Shown here: positions 1 to 7,997 of the stretch, in pieces
Position numbering within the stretch: position 1 is the first letter of the stretch
Layout: each line of letters begins with the position of its first letter
Assembly: GCA_963817945.1 (NCBI GenBank)
Contig: CAWFQH010000004.1
Location: 474,804 to 538,803 of the forward strand
From: VRUE01 sp963817945
GTDB taxonomy: Bacteria; Actinomycetota; Thermoleophilia; Solirubrobacterales; 70-9
Direction: 5' to 3'
Length of the DNA stretch: 64,000 bases
The notes under the pieces: generated by a model
Databases searched by the model: none
The model's input: only the letters and a program-made list of their open reading frames with translations
Told to the model about the DNA's origin: nothing
Position numbers and translations under genes: made by a program

Positions 1-394
1 GATCTGCCTCACCCACGTCGAAGACATCGCCGGCGGCATCCTCCTCGCCCTCGACAAGGGCAAGCTGGGTGAGACCTACGTACTGAGCGGCCCGGTGGTG
101 ACGATGCGGGACGCGGTCGAGACGGTCGCCGCGCTCTCCGGCCGCAAAGCACCGAAGCGGGCGCTGCCGACGCCGCTGCTGAAGGCGATGGTCCCGATCG
201 GGCCCCTAGTCGGCAAGCTGATGGGCCAGCCGCCCAACCTCCGTGAGCTGATCTCCTCCGGCGACAACGTGACCTTCTGGGCCAGTCATGAGAAGGCCAG
301 CCGCGAGCTGGGCTACGCACCGCGCGGTCTGGAGGAGGGCATGCGACAGACGCTGGCGGGCGACGCGCGCTTCCCCTCCCCCGCGGCTGTCTGA
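1..394 (+). CDS. NAD(P)-dependent epimerase/dehydratase, C-terminal part
   Basis: The frame is open from base 2 and ends with TGA at 392-394; the N-terminal part with the Rossmann nucleotide-binding motif lies outside the window. The visible 130 residues begin with a THVEDIAGGILLALDKGK segment followed by GETYVLSG. This is the usual late segment of extended short-chain dehydrogenases (the HVxDxAxA block and the YNxG-type strand). A basic helical tail follows, ending in a short TRP-like 'ELGYAPRGLEEGM' block typical of sugar-nucleotide epimerases (the 'lGyxPxxxxxeGl' motif). Substrate cannot be deduced. The MBL-fold gene starts 14 bases downstream on the same strand, so the two are probably cotranscribed. 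The family call is fairly secure and the specific function unknown. Confidence 0.75.
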   Translation, partial: ICLTHVEDIAGGILLALDKGKLGETYVLSGPVVTMRDAVETVAALSGRKAPKRALPTPLLKAMVPIGPLVGKLMGQPPNLRELISSGDNVTFWASHEKASRELGYAPRGLEEGMRQTLAGDARFPSPAAV

Positions 395-408
395 GCAACC
401 GGGCTCCG

Positions 409-1245
409 ATGCGGGTCATCGACGTAGAGCACCTCGGGCGCCCGCACGTGATCGGCTGCTGGCAGGTCGACGACGCCCTGGTCGATCCCGGCCCGGAGTC
501 CTCTCTGCAGACTCTGCTCGACGCGCTCGGCGAGCAGCGGCCGCGCGCGATCCTGCTCACCCACATCCATCTCGACCACGCCGCCGCCACCGGCGCCCTG
601 GTGCGGCGCTGGCCCGATCTCGAGGTCTACGTCCACGAGCGCGGCGCCCCGCATCTGGTCGACCCCTCGCGCCTGCTCTCCAGCGCCCAGCGGCTCTATG
701 GCGACGCGATGGAGGTGCTCTGGGGTGAGATCGTCCCCGTCCCGGAGGCCAATTTGACGGCGCTGACCGGCGGCGAGCATTTCCTTGGCATGCGCGTCGC
801 CTACACGCCCGGCCACGCCTCGCACCACGTTTGCTACCTGCACGAGGAGAGCGGCACGGCCTTCGTCGGCGACGTCGCCGCGGTCCGCATTCCCGGCGCC
901 GACCTCGTCGTCCCTCCCCTGCCCCCGCCCGATATCGACATCGAGGCTTGGGAGGACTCGATCGGGATCGTCGAAGGCTGGCAGCCGCAGCGCTTGGCCC
1001 TCACCCACTTCGGCGCCGTGGACGACCCGGAGCCGCACCTTGCCACCGTGCGCGAGCGCCTGCGCGAGGAGGCACAGATGGGCCGCGAGCTGTCCGAGGA
1101 CGAGTACGAGCGGCGTCATCGTGAGCTGGTGGCCGAGCGAGCGGCGACGCCCGAGGCGGCCGCCGAGCTGATCCAGTGCGTGCCGCCGCAGTACCAGTGG
1201 CGCGGCCTCGACCGCTACTGGCGCAAGCGCGAAGAGGCCCCCTAG
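409..1245 (+). CDS. MBL-fold metallo-hydrolase
   Basis: This 278-residue protein has the metallo-beta-lactamase-fold metal site: a THIHLDHAA motif around residues 50-58 (HxHxDH). A later 'YTPGHASHHVCYLHEESG' region supplies the next His ligand (residues ~128-140), followed by 'VGDVA' (Asp) and 'LTHFG' near residue 200 (final His). It is predicted to bind two metal ions and hydrolyse an ester or thioester; the substrate is unknown. A C-terminal helical extension of about 60 residues, ending in 'QYQWRGLDRYWRK', resembles the extra domain of MBL proteins related to glyoxalase II or lactamase-B-like hydrolases of actinobacteria. The ATG at 409 follows the preceding gene by 14 bases. No signal peptide, so cytoplasmic. 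Confidence 0.85.
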   Translation: MRVIDVEHLGRPHVIGCWQVDDALVDPGPESSLQTLLDALGEQRPRAILLTHIHLDHAAATGALVRRWPDLEVYVHERGAPHLVDPSRLLSSAQRLYGDAMEVLWGEIVPVPEANLTALTGGEHFLGMRVAYTPGHASHHVCYLHEESGTAFVGDVAAVRIPGADLVVPPLPPPDIDIEAWEDSIGIVEGWQPQRLALTHFGAVDDPEPHLATVRERLREEAQMGRELSEDEYERRHRELVAERAATPEAAAELIQCVPPQYQWRGLDRYWRKREEAP

Positions 1246-1344
1246 CCCCCATTCCCTTTGCCAGGTTCCGGCGGCGCGACCGGCGCAGCCGTTACGTTGC
1301 GTTCAGCGCGGGTACGGGCGAGTAATCCAACCGAGGAGGCCGAG

Positions 1345-2186
1345 TTGAGATCACCGATCAGTCGAGTCACGGCGTCGATCCTGGTAACGGCACTGGCGGC
1401 AGCGCTGCTGGCCGCCTGTGGCGACGACGAAGACGCCCAGCAGCTGACCTTCACGCTCAGCGGCGCAGGCAAAGCGGCGAAATTCGCCGTTCCGCAGAGC
1501 GCCGAGACCGGCTTGGCCGAAATCACGCTGAAAAACGACGGAAAAGGCGAGGCCGATCTGCAGCTGATTCGCGTCGAAGGCGACCGCTCGCCGAGGAAGT
1601 GGTCGAAGGGCTCGACGAGGCGATCAGAGGCAGAGCGTTCCCGGATTGGTTCTTCGCCGGCGGTGGCGTCGGCACCACCGGGCCCGATCAGAGTCAGACC
1701 GTGACGCAGGTGCTGCAGCCAGGGACCTACTACGCCTTCAACACCGAAAGCGAAGGCCCGCCGGACGCGAAAACCGTGTCCGGGATGGCGGTCAGCGGCG
1801 ATGAGTCGGACGCGGAGGTCGAGGGAGACGAGACCGTGACCGCGGTCGAGTACGCGTACGAAGCCGACACCCTCCCCTCCGGGGAAGTAAAGATCGCTTT
1901 CGACAACGCCGGTGCACAACCCCACCACCTACTTGCCTCGGAGCTGATCGGCGAGAGCACGGCCGAGGACGTGGAAGCGTTCTTCAAAGAGGAAAACCCC
2001 AAAGCCAAACCGCCGCTGCGCGAAAAAGGCACGCTGAGCACGGCCGTGATCGAAGGCGGCGAAAGCCAAACGGTAACGCTGGACCTGAAACCCGGCCGCT
2101 ACGCCCTCTACTGCTTCATCAGCGACCGCCAAGGCGGCAAACCGCATGCGCTGAAAGGGATGATCGACGAAGTCGAGGTCGAGTAG
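1345..2186 (+). pseudogene. Cupredoxin-like lipoprotein, interrupted by one frameshift
   Basis: The best start is TTG 1345, preceded by GAGGAGG at 1333-1339. The N-terminus is a lipoprotein signal (hydrophobic stretch then LAAC, followed by GDDED), so the mature protein should be membrane-anchored outside the cell. The first frame (to about 1590) gives a beta-rich domain; the second frame (from about 1590 to 2186) continues it. Restoring one C in the TCGCCGAGG run near 1593 joins them as '...GDRSPEEVVEGLDEAI...', so a single-base deletion explains the break. The last 90 residues carry a cupredoxin-type ligand set: PHH, then YCFISD, then PHALKGM (His, Cys, His, Met). A type-1 copper or plastocyanin-like fold is therefore likely. 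The role could be electron transfer or copper binding; no partner is visible. Sequencing error and real decay cannot be told apart here. Confidence 0.65.
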
Positions 2187-2234
2187 CGGTCCCTCGGGAG
2201 TTCAAACCTCACAAAGCGACGGGAGCACCTGGGC

Positions 2235-3423
2235 TTAGGCGAGGTGCTCGCGCATCCGCTCGACCGCCTCGGCGATGCGGTCGTCGGGGGTGGTGAGGGC
2301 GATGCGGAAGAAGCCCTCGCCGCTCGGCCCGTACATCGAGCCGGGCGAGACGACGACGGCGGCCTCCTCGAGCACCAGCTCGGCGAAGGAGGTCGAGGTG
2401 TGGCCCTCGGGCACCGGCGCCCAGACGTAGATCGTCCCCTTCGGCGCGCTGACCTCGACGCCGATCTCGCGCAGCGCGGAGACGACCAGGTCGCGGCGGC
2501 GGGCGTAGGTCTCGTTCATCCGCTCCAGCGGGCCCTCGGGCCCCTTCAGCGCCGCGACGCCGGCCAGCTGCACCGCCTCGAAGAGGCCGGAGTCGACGTT
2601 GGTCTTCAGCCGCCAGTAGGTCTGAACCGCCTCGGCGTTGCCGAGGATCGCCGCGCAGCGCCAGCCGGTCATGTTGTAGCCCTTGGAGAGCGAGAAGACC
2701 TCGACGCCGACCTCCTTGGCGCCGGGGGTGGCGAGGAAGCTCGGCGCGACGTAGCCGTCGTAGGTGGTCTCCGAGTAGGCGTTGTCGTGGACGACGAGGA
2801 TCTCGTGCTCGCGGGCGAAGGAGACGACCAGCTCGAAGAACCCGTCCGGGACGACGGCGCCGGTCGGGTTGTTCGGGTAGTTGAGGAACATCAGCCGCGC
2901 CTTGGCGGCGACGTCGGCCGGGACCGCGCCCAGGTCCGGCGCGAAGCCGAGCTCCGGCACCAGCGGCAGCAGCTCCGGCGTCGCCCCGGCGAGGATCGGG
3001 CCGCCGGTGTAGACGGGGTAGCCGGGGTCGGAGGCGAGCGCGACGCCGCCGGGGTCGAGGAAGGCGAAGCAGAGGTTGTAGATGCACTCCTTGGCGCCGA
3101 TCGCCGGGATCACCTCGTTCTCGGGGTCGATCTCGACCCCGAAGCGCCGGTCGTAGAACTCGGCGAACGCCTGGCGGAACTCCTCGCGGCCGCGGTTGCT
3201 CGGGTACTGGTGGTTGCCCGGGTCGGCGACCGCCTCCTGCATCGCCTAGACGATGTGCGGGTAGGTCGGCTGGTCGGGGTCGCCGATCCCGAGGCTGATC
3301 ACGTCGATGCCGGCGGCGCGCTTCTCGGCGATCCGCCGCTCCAGTTCCTGGAACATGTACGGAGGCATCGCCTCCAGGCGCTTGGACGGGTCGGCGATGC
3401 CTGGCTGGCTGTCGTCTCGCCAC
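2235..3423 (-). pseudogene. LL-diaminopimelate aminotransferase-like (DapL/DapC type), in-frame stop
   Basis: A class I/II PLP aminotransferase, probably making LL-diaminopimelate from tetrahydrodipicolinate for lysine and peptidoglycan. The long frame (2235-3242, 335 aa) has the PLP-lysine block FSLSKGYNMTGWR and the NYPNNPTG loop typical of the DapL/aspartate-aminotransferase clade. The expected N-terminus (SKRLEAMPPYMFQELERRIAEK, then GIGDPDQPTYPHIV) lies immediately upstream in the same frame. It is separated by TAG at 3246-3248, where relatives have GAG (HIVEAM). Further upstream the frame lacks a start codon, and a one-base gain near 3403 would join it to GTG 3423. It follows dapF by 12 bases and closes the recA-miaB-miaA-dapF chain. 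The neighbourhood supports a diaminopimelate role. The stop and missing start are more likely sequence errors than gene loss, since dapF is beside it with similar errors. Confidence 0.7.
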
Positions 3424-3435
3424 GGGCGCGGAAAT

Positions 3436-4285
3436 CTATCCGTCCAGGTCGGCCAGCGCGCGCAGCAGCTCGGGCGAGAGCTCGCCGGCGCAGATCGGCT
3501 CGGCCCAGCCGGTCAGCCGCACGTCGAGGTCGTCGGAGATCTCGACCTCGAGCTCGCCGCCGTCGAGCTCGACCACGATCGGGCTGGCCGCGCCGCGCAG
3601 GAAGGCGGTGACCGCGGCGCCGCTGGCACCGGTCCCGGAGGAGAGCGTCTCCCCCACCCCGCGCTCGAAGATCCGCGCCCGCACCCGGCTGCCGTCGATC
3701 GCGAGAAACGAGACGTTGGTGCGGTTGGGGAACAGCTCGTGGCCTTCGATCTGCCGGTCCGATCGCGGCGAGGTCGAGCTCCTCGAGCTCGCTCGCCGAC
3801 CTCGATCGCGCACTGCGGGTTGCCGATCGAGACGTGCTGGAACTCCCACTCGCGGCCGCCGGCAGTCAGCGTGCCGCTGCCCGTCGGCTGCCGCCCGACG
3901 GGAAGTCCTTGGAGCTCGGTCGAGGCGCGGCCCATCTCGACCGAGCAGGTCCGCTCCGAGGTGATCGTCGGCGTGATCGGCCCGGCGACGGTGCGGATCG
4001 TGAAGGTGTCCGCGTCGGTCCAGCCGTGCCGGCGCAGGTAGAGGATCGCCTCGCGCGCCCCGTTGCCCGACAGCTCCGCCTCGGAGCCGTCGGGGTTGAA
4101 GATCCGCAGCTCGGCGACGAACTCCGGGTCGTCGCTGCGCGAGAGCAGCAGCACCCCGTCGGAGCCGATCCCGAAGTGCGGGTCGCAGAGCCACTCGACC
4201 GCGCCCCGGTCAGCTCCCAGGGGAGCTCCTCCGCCTCGACGATCAGGTAGTCGTTGCCCAGCGCCTGCCACTTCTCGAATCTCAC
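3436..4285 (-). pseudogene. dapF: Diaminopimelate epimerase-like protein, frameshifted, both catalytic Cys replaced by Ser
   Basis: Three frames together give a full DapF: N-terminus MRFEKWQALGNDYLIVEA (from ATG 4285), middle 'CDPHFGIGSDGVLLL...IFNPDGSEAELSGNGAREAI', and end 'FPNRTNVSF...ERGVGETLSSGTGASGAAV'. Frame changes fall near 4200 and in 3760-3800 (at least two indels there). DapF normally interconverts LL- and meso-diaminopimelate using two cysteines, in CGNGxR and ACGTGA. Here both positions read Ser (TCG in ELSGNGAR; TCC in LSSGTGAS), in stretches where the reading frame is otherwise clean. Either this clade uses an altered chemistry, the protein has a different substrate, or it is inactive. 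It sits between miaA and the dapL-like gene, the usual actinobacterial order. The family assignment is strong; catalytic competence is uncertain. Confidence 0.75.
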
Positions 4286-4345
4286 CCCAGCAGCCTAATT
4301 CGTGCCTCGACTGTGGGGTTGACCAGGCTATAGCGGGGTTAACCC

Positions 4346-5083
4346 TCAGTCACCGAGGGTTTCGGCGATCTCCGCGGCGACGTCGACGTCGCTCGCGACC
4401 GGTGCGGTCGATCCAGCGCAGGTTCGGGATCTTGCGCATCCAGGTGAGCTGGCGGCGGGCGTAGTTGCGGGAGCGCTTCTTCATCCGCCTCGACGTCGCC
4501 GGCGAGCAGCTCGTCGAAGCCGAGCGCCTTGCGCGCCGTGCGGGACGGGCCCAGCGCTTCGGCGCGCCGCACCTCCTCCTCGGCGCCCGCGGCGACGATC
4601 GCCTCCGGTCCGCGCGTCGATCCGCTCGTAGAGCTGGGCGCGGTCCATGTCGAGCCCGAAGATCGTCGTCGGGTGCCGGGTCTCCGGCGACCACAGCTCG
4701 GAGTCCTCCGTCCCCGGCGGCACCTTCTCCAGCGACAGCTCGCGCCATCGCCGCCCGCAGGTACAGCCCCGTCCCCCCCACCACGATCGGCCGCCGTCCC
4801 GCCTCCAGCGCCGCGTCGATCTCGGCATGCGCCAGCCGCATGTAGTCGCCGACCGAGAAGCGGCTGCGTGACCGGCACGAAGCCCAGCAACCGGTGCTCG
4901 AGCCGCGCCCGCTCCTCGGCGCGTCGCCACCCCGGTCAGCGTCTCCAGCCCTTCGTAGACCTGCAGCGCGTCGCAGGAGATCGCCACCGGGTCCTCGCCC
5001 CGCTCCCGCAGCAGCTCCGCCAGCTCGATCGCGACCCCGGTCTTGCCGACCCCGGTCGGCCCGAATATCGCGACGACGGTCAA
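4346..5083 (-). pseudogene. miaA: tRNA dimethylallyltransferase, several frameshifts
   Basis: MiaA adds a dimethylallyl group to A37 of tRNAs reading UNN codons; MiaB, encoded just upstream, then methylthiolates the product. The start is TTG 5083, overlapping the miaB stop as TTGA. The N-terminal P-loop FGPTGVGKTGVAIELAELL is followed by SCDALQVYEGLETLTG. Then pieces in alternating frames continue the family pattern: VGDYMRLAHAEIDAALEAG, then IVVGGTGLYLRAAM, FGLDMDRAQLYERID, RRAEALGPSRTARKALGFDELL and RRQLTWMRKIPNLRWID. The natural stop is TGA 4346-4348. About six single-base shifts occur within 750 bases, a density more like poor sequence quality than decay, since all motifs are still recognisable and none is eroded at the residue level. 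A 7-bp hairpin (AACCCTC/GAGGGTT) surrounds the stop. Confidence 0.75.
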
Positions 5084-6399
5084 GCAGGCGAGATCGGCTT
5101 CGCCGCCACCCCACCCAGCGTCTCGAGGTCGCCCCGGTGATCTCGACCTCGACGAGCTCGCCCGGGCTCGGCGATCCCGTCGAAGTTGACCGCCTTGTTG
5201 TGCCGGGTCCGCCCCCGCAGCTTCGCTCGTCGGTGCGGCTCGTGCCCTTCGACCAGCACCTCCATCGCGCGCCCGACGAACCGCTGCGCCCGCTCGGTCG
5301 CCCGCCGCTGCACCAGCTCGACCAGCCGCTCCATCCGCTCGCGCTTGACCGGGTGCGGGACCTGCTCGCCCATCGTCGCCGCCTCGGTTTCGCGCCGCGG
5401 CGAGAAGACGAAGGTGAAGGCGCCGTCGTAGCCGACCTCCTCGACCACCTCCAGCGTCTGCTCGAAGTCGGCCTCGGTCTCGCCGGGGAAGCCGACGATG
5501 ATGTCGGTGGTGATCGCGCAGTCGGGGACGTGCTCGCGGATCAGCGCGACCCGGTCCATGTAGCGCTGGCGGTCGTAGGTGCGGCGCATCCGTTTGAGGA
5601 CGGCGCTGGAGCCCGACTGCAGCGGCAGGTGGATGTGCTCGCAGAGCGCCGGCAGCTCGGCGTGGGCGCGGATCACGTCCTCCTTCATGTCCTTCGGGTG
5701 CGGGCTGGTGTAGCGGATCCGCTCGATCCCCTCGACCGCGTCGATCCGCGCCAGCAGCTCCGAGAAGCCGATCCGGCTCTCGTGCGGCAGGTCGCGCCCG
5801 TAGCTGTTGACGTTCTGGCCCAGCAGGGTCACCTCGCGCACGCCGTCGGCGGCCAGCGCCTCGGCCTCGGCGACCAGCTCGGCCGGATCGCGGCTGACCT
5901 CGCGGCCGCGGGTCGAGGGGACGATGCAGTACGAGCACGTGCAGTTGCAGCCCTGCGAGATCTGCAGCCAGCCCTGGAACTCGCGCTCGCGCCGCGCCGG
6001 CAGGTGGCCGGAGAAGTCCTCGAACTCGAAGTAGCCCTGGGCGCTGAGCGAGTCGGAGTTGAGGAACTCGGCCAGCTTGTGGATCTGACCGGGGCCGAAG
6101 GCGACGTCGACGAACGGGAAGCGCTCGAAGACCTCCTCCTTGACCGACTGCGCCCAGCAGCCGCCGACCCCGACGATCCGCTCCGGGTCTTCGGACTTGA
6201 GCCGCTTCGCCTCGCCCAGGTGGGCGATGAAGCGGTTGTCGGCCGACTCGCGGATCGAGCAGGTGTTGAAGAGGATCAGGTCGGCCTCGGCGCGACTCTC
6301 GGCCTGCTCGTAGCCGAGCGACTCGAGCATCCCCTGCATCCGCTCGGAGTCGTGCACGTTCATCTGGCAGCCGAACGTGGTGACGTGGTACCTGGGCAT
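5080..6399 (-). CDS. miaB: tRNA-2-methylthio-N6-dimethylallyladenosine synthase
   Basis: Radical-SAM methylthiotransferase that converts i6A37 to ms2i6A37 in tRNA, using two iron-sulphur clusters. The 439-residue frame has the three N-terminal cluster cysteines (TTFGCQMN, FNTCSIRES, GGCWAQ) and the radical-SAM CNCTCSYC motif at residues ~155-162. The C-terminal TRAM domain (NFDGIAEPG...) would bind tRNA. Within the TRAM domain the frame is locally scrambled. Deleting one G near 5165 and restoring one base near 5130 turns 'GRARRGRDHRGDLET' into the family-like 'ELVEVEITGATS.T', after which the frame is unchanged to the stop. Two compensating indels are hard to explain biologically and suggest sequence error. 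It overlaps miaA by TTGA and follows the Mrr-like gene by 9 bases. Confidence 0.92.
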   Translation of the reverse strand: MPRYHVTTFGCQMNVHDSERMQGMLESLGYEQAESRAEADLILFNTCSIRESADNRFIAHLGEAKRLKSEDPERIVGVGGCWAQSVKEEVFERFPFVDVAFGPGQIHKLAEFLNSDSLSAQGYFEFEDFSGHLPARREREFQGWLQISQGCNCTCSYCIVPSTRGREVSRDPAELVAEAEALAADGVREVTLLGQNVNSYGRDLPHESRIGFSELLARIDAVEGIERIRYTSPHPKDMKEDVIRAHAELPALCEHIHLPLQSGSSAVLKRMRRTYDRQRYMDRVALIREHVPDCAITTDIIVGFPGETEADFEQTLEVVEEVGYDGAFTFVFSPRRETEAATMGEQVPHPVKRERMERLVELVQRRATERAQRFVGRAMEVLVEGHEPHRRAKLRGRTRHNKAVNFDGIAEPGRARRGRDHRGDLETLGGVAAKPISPA

Positions 6400-6408
6400 C
6401 GGCTCAGC

Positions 6409-7647
6409 CTAGATGATGGATTGCGCGGCGAGGTGCGGAAGCGCGGAGCGGTCGATCCAGTCTTCGCCACCCCCCCAACTGGGCTCCGGCTGGTCGATCC
6501 TGATCCCGTGCGCCTCCCAGGGCGAGCGCCGACGCGGCGCCGGCTTCCCGAGCAGGTCGACGACGTCGGACAGCGGCAACAGCTCCATCGAGTAGTAGCT
6601 CAGATTGCGGCCGACTCGGGCCACCTCGTCCCGCGCATCCGGCGAGAAGCGGCGCGCCGTGGAGACGATCATGCCGCGGAAGACCTGCTCCCTCAGCATC
6701 ACCCCGTGCAGGTCGCGAACCGTCTGCACGCTCTCGCCCTTGGAGAAGTCGGCGTGCCGCTTGACCTGGATAAGCGTGATCAGCCCGTTTGCTTGGACGG
6801 CTTTGATGTCGATTCCCTTGTCCTTGCGACCTCCCAGCAGGGAGATCTGGCAGTCGCCACCGAAGTAGTCCCCGATGCAGGCTGCCATTAGTGCCTCGAA
6901 ACGGAAGGGGTCGAAGCGGCTGAGCTTGTGCGGATTTCGGGCCAGGTATTCGCGCGCGAGCGCAAGTGGGGTGTCGAGAGCGAAGGGGTCGAACCGCCGC
7001 ATGACGGCGTACGCGTGCTGGTAGTCCTCGGCTTCGTAGGCAAAAGACCTCTGCCCAAATCGGTAGCTGACGCACCACCAGCCGCAGGCGAAGCACTCCG
7101 ACGTCTCGTACCGCCATACGAACTCCCGCTCGCGAAGACGGAAGTCGTCGGTGGTACCTCGTGCCAAGACGACCCCGCAGTACATACAGCGACGAGTCCG
7201 TGCCAGCGCCCGCCCAAGGGGGACCTTGCCCAGCGGTGGGTCGCACGAGTCGCGGTACGGCTCCTCGCCGTCCCAGGCGAGCCTGTCGTATACCTCCCAA
7301 GCCGGCTGCTTCGGCGATCTCAGCAGCTCGATGGCCGACGGCAGGCTGTCTTCCTGTTCGGGGTAGAAGCCGGTGTACGCGCACTCGGCGTAGCCGAGCA
7401 CGTACTCGTCCACGTTATCCGCGTCCTCGACGGTTTCGGAAGACGCTGAAGTCGGTGCGGGCTCGAATATGCGCAGGACGCCAGCGCGCTTACGTTCATG
7501 GCCGCGGTCGTGGACGAAGGCGATTCCACGGTAGAGGTAGTAGAAAGCGACGCCCAACCCCAGAGCCACGCCGGCAAACACGCCGGCGAGCGCGCGCAGG
7601 TACTGGCTGGCCAGGTAGTCCAGCCAGCGCATGACGCGACCCCGCAT
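6409..7647 (-). CDS. Membrane-anchored restriction endonuclease-like protein (Mrr/PD-(D/E)xK type)
   Basis: The protein has 412 residues. Residues 1-45 hold a hydrophobic segment (ALAGVFAGVALGLGVAFYYL), a single transmembrane anchor. The centre has CMYCG and, about 25 residues later, CFACGWWC, two CxxC pairs likely to bind zinc. The C-terminal half matches the Mrr catalytic pattern: a helix FRFEALMAACIGDYFGGDC, then 'GGRKDKGIDIKAV...ITLIQVKRH' with the Asp and QxK of a PD-(D/E)xK nuclease. Mrr-type enzymes cut modified or foreign DNA; a membrane-tethered version may act on incoming DNA. Its place in the recA-miaB chain, where a recX gene is common in actinobacteria, is unusual. The start could also be ATG 7632. 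No frame errors. Target specificity cannot be told. Confidence 0.7.
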   Translation of the reverse strand: MRGRVMRWLDYLASQYLRALAGVFAGVALGLGVAFYYLYRGIAFVHDRGHERKRAGVLRIFEPAPTSASSETVEDADNVDEYVLGYAECAYTGFYPEQEDSLPSAIELLRSPKQPAWEVYDRLAWDGEEPYRDSCDPPLGKVPLGRALARTRRCMYCGVVLARGTTDDFRLREREFVWRYETSECFACGWWCVSYRFGQRSFAYEAEDYQHAYAVMRRFDPFALDTPLALAREYLARNPHKLSRFDPFRFEALMAACIGDYFGGDCQISLLGGRKDKGIDIKAVQANGLITLIQVKRHADFSKGESVQTVRDLHGVMLREQVFRGMIVSTARRFSPDARDEVARVGRNLSYYSMELLPLSDVVDLLGKPAPRRRSPWEAHGIRIDQPEPSWGGGEDWIDRSALPHLAAQSII

Positions 7648-7696
7648 GAGCCCATTGTCTCACGCTCCAGTCGCGTCTTTCAGGACTCGGGGGCGG

Positions 7697-7966
7697 CTAC
7701 TCGGGCGCTGCCTCGGCCGCTTCGTCCTCGATCTCTTCCGCTTCCTCGCTCGCTTCGTGCAGCGCCGCCTCCTCGTGCTTCTCCTCGTCCTTGGCGTGCA
7801 GGACCGAGAAAGTGGTCGCGCCGCCGACGAAGACGGCGAACCAGATGAAGACAATCGGAGCGGCTCGCCCTGGGAACTTGTCGACTTTCAGGGCGACGAA
7901 GGTGAAGGCCACCGCCGAGACGGCGAGGACGATTCCGCAGGCATAAAAAAGCGTTTCGTTGTCCAT
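7697..7966 (-). CDS. Small membrane protein with acidic tail
   Basis: An 89-residue protein with two predicted transmembrane helices (LFYACGIVLAVSAVAFTFVAL, and APIVFIWFAVFVGGATTFSVL). A highly charged C-terminal tail rich in Glu and Ala (EEKHEEAALHEASEEAEE) is probably helical and cytoplasmic or extracytoplasmic. It starts 31 bases downstream of the recA stop and is on the same strand, so it is likely read through from recA. No catalytic motif is seen and I do not recognise a family. Cotranscription with recA suggests nothing specific by itself. Confidence 0.7.
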   Translation of the reverse strand: MDNETLFYACGIVLAVSAVAFTFVALKVDKFPGRAAPIVFIWFAVFVGGATTFSVLHAKDEEKHEEAALHEASEEAEEIEDEAAEAAPE

Positions 7967-7997
7967 CGGCGCGCGATCTTATTGACTGCGGGCGCGC

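Noticed and set aside
2244..3611. A 455-codon plus-strand frame opposite the aminotransferase and dapF
   Set aside because: Antisense to PLP-enzyme motifs on the minus strand; composition is typical of shadow frames.
4894..6891. A 665-codon plus-strand frame opposite miaB/miaA
   Set aside because: It is antisense to well-supported genes, has low-complexity Asp/Val/Arg composition, and has no motifs; a by-product of high GC.
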